From contig JADGAT010000020.1 in NCBI GenBank assembly GCA_015231885.1, positions 1 to 61,106 on the forward strand: DNA of 61,106 bases, written 5' to 3'. Position 1 is the first letter of the stretch; every line of letters begins with the position of its first letter. This DNA is from SAR324 cluster bacterium. GTDB lineage: Bacteria > SAR324 > NAC60-12. The notes beneath the pieces were generated by a model. It did not search any database, was not told the origin of the DNA, and saw nothing but the letters and a program-made list of their open reading frames with translations. The translations under genes and the position numbers were made by a program. Below are positions 1 to 9,140 of the stretch, one piece after another.

Positions 1-77
1 ACCCTGCCTGTCTGACCAGTTAATAATAAGAACAGAACAAAAAATCATCTTAACGTATGGTGGAGAAAACAAATGAT
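1..77. repeat. 77-bp direct repeat, left copy (right copy 1027-1103)
   Basis: Bases 1-77 are identical to 1027-1103; identity stops at base 78 (t versus g). The repeat covers the last codons and stop of the GH84 gene, the spacer, and the ribosome binding site and first codons of the HDAC gene. It therefore belongs naturally at 1027-1103, and the copy at the window edge is the misplaced one. 77 is also a common de Bruijn k-mer length, so an assembly-graph loop or a real 1,026-bp tandem duplication are both possible. Confidence 0.95.
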
Positions 78-1049
78 TATCAATTTTACATTTACGCCCC
101 CAAAGATGACCCCTTCCTCAGGAGGAAATGGGAAGAGCGCTGGCCTGATGAAAAATCAGAAAAAATCAAAGAACTGGCAGATCATTATCACCAGGCAGGA
201 CTTCGTTTTGGTATTGGCTTGAGCCCTTATGAAATTTATATCGACTATGGCCCTCGTACCAAAACAAAACTGTACAAAAAGATCCAGGAATTGAATGAAA
301 TTAGCTGTGATATCTTATGCATTCTGTTTGATGACATGCGTGGAGATGTCGCCAGCCTGGCAGAAACCCAGGCCGAGATTGTTCACGTGATTGCAGAAGC
401 TACTGATGCTTACATGATTTTGATGTGTCCCACCTACTATTCTCATGACCCCATTTTGACTAAAGTGTTTGGCCAAATGCCCAAGAACTATCTAAAAGAC
501 CTGGGCCGCATATTATCATCACAGGTTCAAATTTTATGGACTGGGCCCCAGGTTTGTTCGCAGGAGTATCCGGAAGCGCACCTGGAAGAAGTGACCTTTC
601 TTTTTCGACGAGAGCCTTTTTTATGGGACAATTATCCAGTGAACGACAGTGCCAACATGTCAAAGTACCTTCATTTACGAGCGTTCGAACACAAAACGGC
701 CCCACTCTGGGAGTGGACCAAAGGTCATGCCGTCAATCCCATGAATCAATCCTGGCTTTCACGGATTCCGCTGCACACGCTCCCCAAGTGTTATCAAAAA
801 GGAAACCAGTACCAGCCTCTCGATGCATTTTCGAAAGCATGTTATGACTTGTGCGGAGAGGAACTTGCCCGTCACATCATTGATGATCTTGAGAACTTCC
901 AGGATCTCGGATTGGATGGTTTATCGGCAGAAGTTCGCCAGAACCTCATTAGCAAGTATCAAAAATATGGAAATAGCCCTTATGCGCTTGAAATTATAGC
1001 CTGGCTTCATGGAAAATATAAATTTGACCCTGCCTGTCTGACCAGTTAA
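57..1049 (+). CDS. GH84 family beta-N-acetylglucosaminidase (O-GlcNAcase-like), 5'-truncated
   Basis: This is a glycoside hydrolase family 84 catalytic domain (330 aa). Visible family motifs are YAPKDD at residues 13-18, the catalytic Asp pair in FDDM at 91-94, WTGPQV at 161-166 and WDNYPVND at 190-197. Family members hydrolyse beta-linked N-acetylglucosamine by substrate-assisted catalysis, with one Asp of the pair acting as general acid. The domain normally begins about 30 residues earlier with a GFYG-containing first strand, which is absent. The break falls exactly where the 77-bp edge repeat ends (base 77/78), so the ATG at 57 and the first seven codons are borrowed from the HDAC leader and the true start is not in the window. 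No signal peptide can be judged. The family call is firm; the gene as drawn is probably not a functional full-length copy. Confidence 0.85.
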   Translation: MVEKTNDYQFYIYAPKDDPFLRRKWEERWPDEKSEKIKELADHYHQAGLRFGIGLSPYEIYIDYGPRTKTKLYKKIQELNEISCDILCILFDDMRGDVASLAETQAEIVHVIAEATDAYMILMCPTYYSHDPILTKVFGQMPKNYLKDLGRILSSQVQILWTGPQVCSQEYPEAHLEEVTFLFRREPFLWDNYPVNDSANMSKYLHLRAFEHKTAPLWEWTKGHAVNPMNQSWLSRIPLHTLPKCYQKGNQYQPLDAFSKACYDLCGEELARHIIDDLENFQDLGLDGLSAEVRQNLISKYQKYGNSPYALEIIAWLHGKYKFDPACLTS

Positions 1050-1098
1050 TAATAAGAACAGAACAAAAAATCATCTTAACGTATGGTGGAGAAAACAA

Positions 1099-1845
1099 AT
1101 GATGAAAGTAATTTTTCATGAAGATTTTTATCAGGTATACACATCCGATCCGGCAGCAGCCAAAGGACGCATAGAAGCTGTCGTGGAAGTCATTGAATCC
1201 AAAGTCGACTTCATTACAGCCGCATCTGCGACTGAAGATCAAATTGCTGCAATTCATTCTCGCCCCCATATCGAGCATATCAAAGAAGCGGGCCTGTATC
1301 CCATTTCAGCATTAGCCGCAGGTGCTGCCATTCAGGCCGCTGAAATTGGGATGACGGAGCCTTGCTTTGGTTTGCTTCGCCCACCCGGGCATCATGCTTC
1401 TTCGGGATCGGCGTGGGGTTTTTGTTTTTTCAACAACATGGCTATTGCTATCGAAGTGCTGAAGCAGGCCAGTCGCATCGAAACAGCTTATGTACTGGAT
1501 TTTGATCTGCATTATGGAGACGGCAATGTCAACATTATGGAGCACAAAGGCTATATCACCGTATGCAATGTGGATACTCCAGATCGTCGTTCCTACATTG
1601 ACTACGTCACACGGGAAATGGAAAATTGTAATGCGGACGTGATTGGCATTTCTGCAGGGTTTGACAACCATGAAGACGACTGGGGAGGTCTCCTCACAAC
1701 AGAAGATTATCACACCATGGGAACGTTGGTGAAATCAGCCGCTGAGCGAAACAAAGGAGGATGCTTTGCCATCCTGGAAGGAGGATACAATCACGATGTT
1801 TTAGGGCGCAACGTCATGGCTTTGATTGATGGGATGTCCTACTGA
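1099..1845 (+). CDS. Histone deacetylase-like amidohydrolase (HDAC/AcuC/APAH superfamily)
   Basis: A 248-aa zinc-dependent deacetylase-fold protein. The catalytic His pair is in PPGHH (residues 95-99). Zinc ligands are in DFDLH (Asp136, His138) and GFDNH (Asp189), and the transition-state Tyr is in EGGYN (Tyr229), so the active site is complete. Bacterial members deacetylate lysines, acetylpolyamines or similar amides; the substrate cannot be read from the sequence. The protein is shorter than the usual 300-350 aa. The start at 1099 follows GGTGGAG (1085-1091) at 7-nt spacing; a second ATG lies directly after it. It sits 49 bp behind the GH84 gene on the same strand, suggesting one transcript. 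Confidence 0.85.
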   Translation: MMKVIFHEDFYQVYTSDPAAAKGRIEAVVEVIESKVDFITAASATEDQIAAIHSRPHIEHIKEAGLYPISALAAGAAIQAAEIGMTEPCFGLLRPPGHHASSGSAWGFCFFNNMAIAIEVLKQASRIETAYVLDFDLHYGDGNVNIMEHKGYITVCNVDTPDRRSYIDYVTREMENCNADVIGISAGFDNHEDDWGGLLTTEDYHTMGTLVKSAAERNKGGCFAILEGGYNHDVLGRNVMALIDGMSY

Positions 1846-1921
1846 AGATTATTATGGTCTGTCTTCCATTTGCCTCAGAAACCAAAAAACATTCAACTTC
1901 CGTCTGGCAACTTCTTGCTGG

Positions 1922-2416
1922 TCATATTAATGGGGCAATCTCCTCCATAATATAAAGGACATGCCCCTGCTCTTCCTGAATGAGCTGCTCAATTTGTCCT
2001 TTCCCCAATTCTTCAGGAACAATTTCTTTCATACCTAAAAAATACATGATCGAATCTTTTTCAAAACGAATTGCCATATCTAGAATTTCTTGAGGGGAGT
2101 TGTGTTCATTGAGGATCTCATGAACATCAATATCGGTTGAAAAGACGTGTGAATTGGCAATGGCTTTCAAATACAAACCCTGTTGTCCTTCCGGATCAAA
2201 ATGGAAAGATCCCATGAGTTCTTTTTCCAGAGTTTTGTCAAGTTTTCTAAAAATTCCTCCATGTTCTGATTCCATGGCCCGTAATCTTTGCAAGGCCTTC
2301 TTCAGTTGAGGATCTGCCGCAATTTCAGCCGCCCTTGCATAAAATTGTTCTCCATTTTTTTCAATCTGGATCGCAATCTCAAAAATTTCTTTTGCATTAA
2401 AAATGGTGTCATTCAT
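1922..2416 (-). CDS. Ferritin-like / rubrerythrin-related diiron protein
   Basis: A 164-aa all-helical protein of the ferritin-like superfamily (COG1633 type). Carboxylate/histidine iron ligands appear in the expected helix pattern: an E..GEQFY helix near residues 19-25, an ExEH in helix two (about 50-53), an EKDS..YF helix near 118-125 and an EEQGH close to the C-terminus. There is no rubredoxin domain. Likely roles are peroxide reduction or iron handling in the cytoplasm. It stands alone, convergent with the HDAC gene and divergent from the Kor-Rnf locus. Confidence 0.8.
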   Translation of the reverse strand: MNDTIFNAKEIFEIAIQIEKNGEQFYARAAEIAADPQLKKALQRLRAMESEHGGIFRKLDKTLEKELMGSFHFDPEGQQGLYLKAIANSHVFSTDIDVHEILNEHNSPQEILDMAIRFEKDSIMYFLGMKEIVPEELGKGQIEQLIQEEQGHVLYIMEEIAPLI

Positions 2417-2790
2417 GATGATGCGCTTCTTTTTTATAAAATGATGTTTTGATATTGCTTTTTGTCATCTGGTCTATCGAGGGATCAGGAAAATAGCTTA
2501 TTTATTTTGCAGTTCCTGTTAAAATTTAAGCACCTTCTATAAAATAGTATATTATAATTATATTTGAAATATTCTAAGTGGCTGATAATATTATTTTTTT
2601 AATAAACTTGAATTTTGGTTCAAATATTGAAATAGCTATAACCTGCTATAGCAATATGTTTTCCTTTCCCAACGATAAATCAAGTGAACGGCATTTTACG
2701 GACACATTTACTTGTTCTACAGGAATGTCTGTTGCCGGACAAAACTAACCCAATTTCTCACTTTTACCATTAACCATAAAAGGTTCGCTT
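2417..2790. promoter_or_regulatory. Divergent intergenic region upstream of the Kor-Rnf operon
   Basis: This is 374 bp of strongly AT-rich sequence between the minus-strand ferritin-like gene and korA. It should carry the promoters of both, but no convincing -35/-10 pair or operator palindrome can be picked by eye. korA has an AAAGG about 8 nt before its ATG. No coding potential is seen. Confidence 0.45.
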
Positions 2791-4683
2791 ATGTTAGATA
2801 GCCACATGGAATCATTCAATGATTCAATAGAAAAAACAGAGAAACAAGTTTTTTCTATTGAAGAACATATCGTTGAAATTGTTAGTGATTCTGGAGAAGG
2901 TGCTCAAAAATGCGGGCAAAGTTTTGGCTCTATTTCTGCCAAGATGAACAATGGTGTATGGACCGTCGAAATCATTCCTGCAGAGATTCAGCCTCCCGCC
3001 CGATCCAGGGCTGGTGCTTCAGGGAACCGCATTCGTATTGGCTCTCATACGATCACCAATATGGGTGATGAAGCAGATCTGGTGGTTGCGTTCAATGAGC
3101 AGGTTTTATACAGCCGTATTGATCAAAAAGCCTTTAAAAAAGGAACCATCATTTTATTGGAAAACAAATGGATTGAGAGCAATATACCAGAAATCCGTCA
3201 ACAGTATTCTGAAACATTGGAAGAACTGAGGGCAAATGGGTACGATGTCTATGAAATCCCGATGGAAAAGGAATGCCTGAAGCTGTCGGAAAACCCGCAT
3301 CAAGGCAAAAACATGTGGGTGCTGGGGATGCTTTGTTTTATTTACAGTAGAGACTTGGAAAAAGCTGATGCTCAGGTTCTTCAAACATTCTACAAAAAAT
3401 CACAGAAGATCATTGACAGTAATTTAGGTTTAATGCATGCGGGGTACTCCTGGGCTAAAAAGTATCTTGGATTTCAGTTCCATGTCCCTCCTCGCCAAGA
3501 AACAGAGCCTATGGTGGTCATGAATGGTAATCAGGCATTAGGTATGGGTACCATAGCAGCAGGAATTGAAGTTTGTTCCATGTATCCGATTACTCCAGCA
3601 ACGTCTGTTTCTCACTATCTGGCAGAAACATTTGAATCGGCTGGAGGCGTTGTCCATCAGGCCGAAGATGAAATTGCAGCAATCGCTTTTGCCATTGGTG
3701 CCTCTTATGCGGGAAAAACGGCACTCACTGTGACCTCAGGCCCGGGTGTTGCGCTAAAAACAGAATGTATTGCACTTGCCGTCATGGCAGAAATCCCGCT
3801 GGTCATTCTGGATGTACAACGAGGAGGGCCCTCAACAGGATTGCCCACCAAAGTGGAGCAGGGAGATCTGTTGGCGACCATTTTTGGACAACCGGGGGAT
3901 GCTCCTAAAATTGTGATGGCCGCATCGACTATCGAAGAGTGCTTTCATTTTGTGGTCCTGGCTCGTAAGCTGGCAGAGACTTTTACTATGCCGGTCTTTG
4001 TGCTTTCTGATGCCAACCTGGCAACAGGGGTTCAGCCTTTTCCCAGGCCCAACTTCAGTCCCGACTGGCTTTCTCCTCCAGTAGACCAGAGCCCTTGGAA
4101 AAAAGGAGTGCGGCCCTACGAATGGGATGAAGAAACAGGCATTTCGCAACGACCTATTCCTGGACAAGAGGATGGCATGTTTGTTTTAACAGGTTTGGCT
4201 CATGATGAAGAAAGCCATGTCGCTTACGAGTCATCGATCAATCAGAGAGCGAGTAATCGAAGGAGTCGTAAACTGGCTGCGTTCCATCAGACCTTAAACC
4301 CCCCTGTCATTAATGGCCAAGCAGAAGGGGATTTACTGATAGTTGGCTGGGGGTCGACCCGTGGCTCTATTGAAGAGGCCGTCAAGCGAGTGCAAAAAGC
4401 GGGAGGCAAAGTATCGTCTCTCCACCTGCGCTTTTTATCTCCCCTGGAACCAAACCTAAAAGAGATATTTAAAAAATTTAAAAAAGTAATGACCGTTGAA
4501 ATCAATTATGGGGATGAGCCCCACGACCCATTGATCACATCCGATACGCGACGTTATTCCCAACTGGCCTGGTATCTGCGTGCTCATACTTTAACCGAAG
4601 TGGATTATTTCTCAAATGTACATGGGAGACCTATCAACCCAGGATCGATTGAAAACCGAATCAGAAAAGAACTTGACCTGTAA
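2791..4683 (+). CDS. korA: 2-oxoacid:acceptor oxidoreductase, fused gamma-alpha subunit (KorA-like)
   Basis: A 630-aa fusion of the gamma domain (about residues 26-190) and the pyrimidine-binding alpha domain (from about 245). The gamma part carries SDSGEGAQKCGQSFG and the NMGDEADLVVAFNEQ block. The alpha part carries YPITPAT (about 266) and RGGPSTGLPTK (about 345), both diagnostic for the KorA subgroup. With KorB it oxidatively decarboxylates a 2-oxoacid, most likely 2-oxoglutarate, to the acyl-CoA and passes two electrons to ferredoxin or another acceptor. It opens the long plus-strand block that ends with Rnf and apbE. Substrate choice is inferred from the subfamily. Confidence 0.9.
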   Translation: MLDSHMESFNDSIEKTEKQVFSIEEHIVEIVSDSGEGAQKCGQSFGSISAKMNNGVWTVEIIPAEIQPPARSRAGASGNRIRIGSHTITNMGDEADLVVAFNEQVLYSRIDQKAFKKGTIILLENKWIESNIPEIRQQYSETLEELRANGYDVYEIPMEKECLKLSENPHQGKNMWVLGMLCFIYSRDLEKADAQVLQTFYKKSQKIIDSNLGLMHAGYSWAKKYLGFQFHVPPRQETEPMVVMNGNQALGMGTIAAGIEVCSMYPITPATSVSHYLAETFESAGGVVHQAEDEIAAIAFAIGASYAGKTALTVTSGPGVALKTECIALAVMAEIPLVILDVQRGGPSTGLPTKVEQGDLLATIFGQPGDAPKIVMAASTIEECFHFVVLARKLAETFTMPVFVLSDANLATGVQPFPRPNFSPDWLSPPVDQSPWKKGVRPYEWDEETGISQRPIPGQEDGMFVLTGLAHDEESHVAYESSINQRASNRRSRKLAAFHQTLNPPVINGQAEGDLLIVGWGSTRGSIEEAVKRVQKAGGKVSSLHLRFLSPLEPNLKEIFKKFKKVMTVEINYGDEPHDPLITSDTRRYSQLAWYLRAHTLTEVDYFSNVHGRPINPGSIENRIRKELDL

Positions 4684-4729
4684 GACCTGCAAGCACCCAT
4701 TTACCACTCACTGAGAAAGGAGTAGCGAC

Positions 4730-5683
4730 ATGTTTGGACTGAGCTCTGATTGCATTGTACATGTTCCAGAAAAATATTACACTCTGTCTGATTACGAAGG
4801 AAATGTTCCCCGCTGGTGTCCCAGTTGCGGAGATCATGCCGTTTTGACTGCTGCACAAAAAGTCTGTCGTGACAAACAGCTGCCGCCGGAAAAAACGGTG
4901 TTTACTTCTGGAATCGGCTGTTCCAGTCGTTTTCCTCATTATATGGGTTCTTATGGTTTTCATGGATTGCACGGAAGAGCCTTTCCGATTGCCTGCGGAA
5001 TCAAATTCCGCCGTCCCGATCTGCATGTTTTTGTTGCGACAGGAGATGGAGACTGTTGTTCCATTGGGACCGCTCACTGGATTCATGCCATTCGCTACAA
5101 CATAGACATGACCGTCATGCTGCTGGATAATGAAATTTATGGTTTGACCAAATGTCAAACGTCTCCAACCTCACAAAAAGGTACGCATTCCAATACGCAT
5201 CCAAGGGGATCGATCCTGCCTCCAATCAATCCCATTTCTACTTCCCTAGGTGTTGCCAATGTTTCTTTTGTGGCACAGACAGTCGATTGGAATCCGGCTC
5301 ACTTGTACTCCACGTTGTTGGCCGCTCATGAACACCCTGGTTTTGCATTTGTTCGGATTCTTCAACGCTGTCCTCATTTCAGCGCAGACGTCTTTGAAGC
5401 AGCCGCCGCAGATGCGGACCAACTTCTGCTCATGACACATGAAAATGGACTCCAGTTGGAAAAGCATGTTGCCCGGATGTACAAAAATACCATTGAGCAC
5501 GATCCTCTTGATATGCATGAAGCTCGGGCACTTGCGGGAACGGAGGAAAGAATCCCCATCGGTATTTTTTATCAAAATAAAGAAAATGAACGTTACGATG
5601 AGTTTGGCATGCACAATCTGGGGTTCACACCAGAACAAAAAGAAGCAGCTCTGAATGCAGAACTGGATCGGTATGCTGTCTAA
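4730..5683 (+). CDS. korB: 2-oxoacid:acceptor oxidoreductase beta subunit, TPP-binding (KorB-like)
   Basis: A 317-aa TPP-binding subunit. The cluster-binding CPSCGDH motif is at residues 30-36 and the Mg-TPP motif is intact: GDGD at 105-108 followed by DNEIYG at 133-138. It pairs with KorA 46 bp upstream. This is the only TPP site in the locus that looks catalytically complete, because both PFOR-like proteins downstream have lost the GDG motif. There is no separate ferredoxin subunit; the next genes are iron-sulfur proteins and Rnf, suggesting that these accept its electrons. Confidence 0.92.
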   Translation: MFGLSSDCIVHVPEKYYTLSDYEGNVPRWCPSCGDHAVLTAAQKVCRDKQLPPEKTVFTSGIGCSSRFPHYMGSYGFHGLHGRAFPIACGIKFRRPDLHVFVATGDGDCCSIGTAHWIHAIRYNIDMTVMLLDNEIYGLTKCQTSPTSQKGTHSNTHPRGSILPPINPISTSLGVANVSFVAQTVDWNPAHLYSTLLAAHEHPGFAFVRILQRCPHFSADVFEAAAADADQLLLMTHENGLQLEKHVARMYKNTIEHDPLDMHEARALAGTEERIPIGIFYQNKENERYDEFGMHNLGFTPEQKEAALNAELDRYAV

Positions 5684-5704
5684 CCAGATCAGTGAATATT
5701 TATT

Positions 5705-8194
5705 ATGTCCCAGAAAACCAGTGTTGTTCCTGTTGATATTGAAATTAGCCCGAAAACCGGCAGTTATTTGGCAGGCAGTTTACCAAAGTTCAAGAACTCC
5801 AGTGAAGTTTCTTCTTTTGAAAAACCAAGAACCCTCCCCCTGATTCCTCCAGCAGCTGCTGCTTCAGTTGAGGATATGCAGAAATTCTGGCAAGAGGCCT
5901 TCCATTTCTTCAAAACAGAAGAAAATGGAGGCATTGTCGATTCAGACCAGGAACCCATTGCCTATCCCGCACTCATGGCTCCTTATCGAGACATGAAGAC
6001 CGTTCGCCATGATTACCCCCTTTGGATCACAAGTCAGGAAGAAAATTTACCAGATTCCTTATTTGCTGAATTATCTGAGCTGATTGCCAAGGCGGCTTCA
6101 TCCGTTGATGAGGGAAAAATATTAAAAGATAACCTGCCAAGACTGGAAAATATCGTTCGTCAACAAGTTTCTTCAAAAATCGCCATCCCTTCATTTCGTG
6201 ACGTCATGGAAAAGGCTGTAGAAGAATTACGCAAAGGTCTCTCTCTTGTTGACAATGACGAAAAAATTTTAGGAGACAGCACAGCCAAACTGCTTGATCA
6301 AATGCCTCAAGAAGGCTCATTAGTCGCGTTCTCTGAAGAAACACCATTTTATTTGCTAGCTCATGTCTTGCGAGTACACGCTTTAAAAAAACAGAAGCAT
6401 TTCAAAAAGAAAGTGTATGATTTACGCACCAGACTTCACAACTTACTAGCCAACGAAAAGGCAAAAAAAAAGGAAGAACGCTCTCCTGAACGCGTTCAGT
6501 CTTCCCTTGGATTGAGTTCGTCTTTCATCAATTCGGATGCCTTCTCAAAAATCATTCCTGAACGCTCTTCGGTGCCTATGTCAGAAGAACGTATTCAGCG
6601 AATACAGAAAACAATCACGACCTTGCAGACATTTGAAACAATTTTTACGGAACACAACTCTATTCTGCTGGTTCCTGAAAATTGGAGCAGCGAACATTCA
6701 TTTCCATGGAACACCCTTTTTCCCTCTTCTTCTATTATTTCATTCCAAAAAGGGAAAGGTTGTTCGGTAACCAGGCAGGCCTTTGAAGCACAAACGGAAA
6801 AGATAGTGGGATTGTTTTCAGCAGTCCGTGTGGCAACTCTTGAGCTTGAGAATGCGTACCAATCTGAGATTCATGACAGTGTTTTCAGATATTTTGATTG
6901 GCAGTCGGTGACAAAAGAAGAAATCGCACTTTGTCCGCCTGTATTCATGATCAACGATGCGTTGGATTTGCTGGAATCAGAATATTCTGACTTATCGAAC
7001 CTGCTGCTCTCTGCAAATCCAATCAATGTACTGGTCGTCAAACGTCATTCTGTTTCTACACAAAAGTCCTCCCTGGAATTAGGACACTTGGCCATTTCTC
7101 ATCGCCAGGCATGTGTTGCTCAATCATCTCCCGGGAATCCGAAACACCTCCTGCAAGCATTTGTTGACGGGATTGAATCGACTCGCCCCTCCTTGTTTTA
7201 CGTGCTGTCTCCTATTGCTGATGAGCATCCAGTCACCAATCCCTATCTATGGTCAGGTGCGGCTTTAGAAAGTCGTTATTTCCCTGTTTTTAATTACAAC
7301 ATACAAGGTGGGACACAATGGGATAGTTGTTTCGACATCAGCCATAATCCAGATCCTGAATCTGACTGGCCGGTACATGAATTAAAAATACTGCAAACTC
7401 CTCAGCAGGAGTCGTCATTGTCTCTTGCTTTCACGTTTGCGGATTTTGCAGCACAAAACCCAAGATTCTATCAACGTTTTTTCTTAATTCCTCCCTGCTA
7501 CTGGCGGGACGAGATGATACCATTGTCGGATTATCTGAAATTATCTGCCGATGAATCCTATGCCAAAATTCCTTTCATCTGGATGATTGATAAAGAGAAT
7601 CTGCTCCAAAAAGTGATGGTGTCCCAGTCCATTGTAAAGACTTGCCAGGAAAGGCTGGACCATTGGCATGTTCTGCAGGATCTTGGCGGAATTAATAATT
7701 ATCACATAAAACGTGCTGTCGAGAAAACGCTTGCCGAAACAAAGGAAGAAGCGGCAGCCAAGATAGAAAAAATCAGAGAAGTATACGAGCAAGAGTTGGC
7801 ACGTACAAAAAAAGAGACAGCCAGAGAGTCCATGAAAAAACTATCAGCCATTTTACTGGATATTGATGCGATTCCAATCATTCAAGACTCCACTGGTAGT
7901 GCAGCCACAATCATTCATGAAGAAAAACCTTCTTCAGCGCCAGTAGAATTGTCTGCTCCTGCAGCAGAGGATTCGGAAGAAGAACCTCTTTCGTTTGATG
8001 AGCCATGGATTGATTCTATTCTCTGCACAACATGTAATGAATGCACAACGCTGAACCCGATCATGTTTCAATACAATGAAAACAAGCAAGCGTATATTGC
8101 TGATGCGAGTGCAGGGACCTTTGAACAACTCGCTGCTGCTGCAGAAAAATGTCCTGTGAAATGTATCCATCCTGGTAAACCATCAATAAATTGA
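5705..8194 (+). CDS. PFL1: degenerate PFOR-like protein with C-terminal [4Fe-4S] domain
   Basis: An 829-aa protein not matching a standard Rnf or Kor subunit. Residues 1-400 are mostly helical and unrecognised. About 410-660 resembles the C-terminal TPP domain of pyruvate:ferredoxin oxidoreductase, with a RPSLFY..SP segment, a SRYFPVFNYN segment and a TFADFA..NPRFYQRFF block. The Mg-TPP motif is replaced by a non-GDG sequence (VFMINDALDLL). A charged coiled coil spans about 680-745. The C-terminus holds C774-x2-C777-x2-C780 and C816, enough for one [4Fe-4S] cluster. It is paralogous to the C-terminal half of PFL2. It lies 21 bp after korB and before rnfB. A structural or electron-wiring role between Kor and Rnf is inference; it is unlikely to be an active decarboxylase. 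Confidence 0.7.
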   Translation: MSQKTSVVPVDIEISPKTGSYLAGSLPKFKNSSEVSSFEKPRTLPLIPPAAAASVEDMQKFWQEAFHFFKTEENGGIVDSDQEPIAYPALMAPYRDMKTVRHDYPLWITSQEENLPDSLFAELSELIAKAASSVDEGKILKDNLPRLENIVRQQVSSKIAIPSFRDVMEKAVEELRKGLSLVDNDEKILGDSTAKLLDQMPQEGSLVAFSEETPFYLLAHVLRVHALKKQKHFKKKVYDLRTRLHNLLANEKAKKKEERSPERVQSSLGLSSSFINSDAFSKIIPERSSVPMSEERIQRIQKTITTLQTFETIFTEHNSILLVPENWSSEHSFPWNTLFPSSSIISFQKGKGCSVTRQAFEAQTEKIVGLFSAVRVATLELENAYQSEIHDSVFRYFDWQSVTKEEIALCPPVFMINDALDLLESEYSDLSNLLLSANPINVLVVKRHSVSTQKSSLELGHLAISHRQACVAQSSPGNPKHLLQAFVDGIESTRPSLFYVLSPIADEHPVTNPYLWSGAALESRYFPVFNYNIQGGTQWDSCFDISHNPDPESDWPVHELKILQTPQQESSLSLAFTFADFAAQNPRFYQRFFLIPPCYWRDEMIPLSDYLKLSADESYAKIPFIWMIDKENLLQKVMVSQSIVKTCQERLDHWHVLQDLGGINNYHIKRAVEKTLAETKEEAAAKIEKIREVYEQELARTKKETARESMKKLSAILLDIDAIPIIQDSTGSAATIIHEEKPSSAPVELSAPAAEDSEEEPLSFDEPWIDSILCTTCNECTTLNPIMFQYNENKQAYIADASAGTFEQLAAAAEKCPVKCIHPGKPSIN

Positions 8195-8258
8195 TCCAGA
8201 CCAACAATTAGCCGAACACAGTCGGGCGTTACTACTCTTAAAAGGAATCGAAAAACTA

Positions 8259-9140
8259 ATGATAGCAGATATTGTATCGGCTGTTGTGATCCTGGGCGGA
8301 CTGGGTTTGCTTTTTGCCACCATCCTGGCAATTGCCTACAAAAAATTGCATGTGGATGAAGACCCTCGGATTGGCCAGGTGGAAGACCTGCTGCCTGGGA
8401 CTAACTGTGGAGCATGTGGAGAACCAGGATGTCGAGCATTTGCAGAGCAGCTTGTGATTTCGGCATCCATCCCGGGGGCTTGCACGGTGAGTTCGGTAGA
8501 AGCAGTAGAAAGCATTGCTTCTTTCCTTGGAGTGGATCCGGGGATTGTCGAAAAACGTGTTGCCCGCCTGTTGTGTGCTGGAGGCAGGGCTGAAGTTAAA
8601 GAACTGGTCTCTTATCAAGGAGTCCAGAGAACCTGCCGCATGGTGACTGTGGTGACAGGAGGCAATAAAGAATGTACCTGGGGCTGCCTGGGGCTTGGCG
8701 ATTGTGCGGATGTCTGCACTTTTGATGCAATTGCCATGAACGCGAATGGCCTGCCGGTTGTTGATATTGATCAATGTACCGCCTGCGGGGATTGTGTTGA
8801 GATCTGTCCGAAACAACTTTTTATGATCATGCCGCTCAGTCAAAAACTGATTGTCCAGTGTCGTTCTCTGTTAGAAGGAGAAACGGCTGAGAAAATATGT
8901 TCTGTGGCCTGTAATGCCTGTGGACGGTGTGTTGTTGATTCACCTCCTGGTTTAATTGAAATGCGAAATAATCTCCCCGTCATCCAATATGAAAAAAATG
9001 AATTTGCCCGTCCGGACTCTGCAAAACGCTGTCCCACAAAAGCCATACGCTGGATTGATGGGTTTCAGTTTGGAAACAAAGCATCCATTTCATTCCCTCT
9101 AGGAAGAGTCGACGTTTCACAAAGTGATCAGAAGCTATGA
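8259..9140 (+). CDS. rnfB: Rnf complex iron-sulfur subunit RnfB
   Basis: A 293-aa subunit with an N-terminal membrane anchor (about residues 5-27), the RnfB signature NCGACGEPGC (about 49-58), and ferredoxin clusters including CTACGDCVEIC (about 173). RnfB accepts low-potential electrons and passes them into the membrane complex. The last motif is unusual: CNACGRC is followed by VVDSPP (Ser where a fourth Cys is common), and the usual final CxxCxxC before CPTKAI is missing. This leaves a CxxCxxC...CP arrangement like that at the end of PFL1. The stop overlaps the start of PFL2 (ATGA). It is placed first among the rnf genes, as in rnfBCDGEA-type operons. Confidence 0.9.
   Translation: MIADIVSAVVILGGLGLLFATILAIAYKKLHVDEDPRIGQVEDLLPGTNCGACGEPGCRAFAEQLVISASIPGACTVSSVEAVESIASFLGVDPGIVEKRVARLLCAGGRAEVKELVSYQGVQRTCRMVTVVTGGNKECTWGCLGLGDCADVCTFDAIAMNANGLPVVDIDQCTACGDCVEICPKQLFMIMPLSQKLIVQCRSLLEGETAEKICSVACNACGRCVVDSPPGLIEMRNNLPVIQYEKNEFARPDSAKRCPTKAIRWIDGFQFGNKASISFPLGRVDVSQSDQKL

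Noticed and set aside
57..1049. Intact, correctly started GH84 gene
   Set aside because: The first strand of the family is missing and the first 21 bases of the frame are copied from the HDAC leader.
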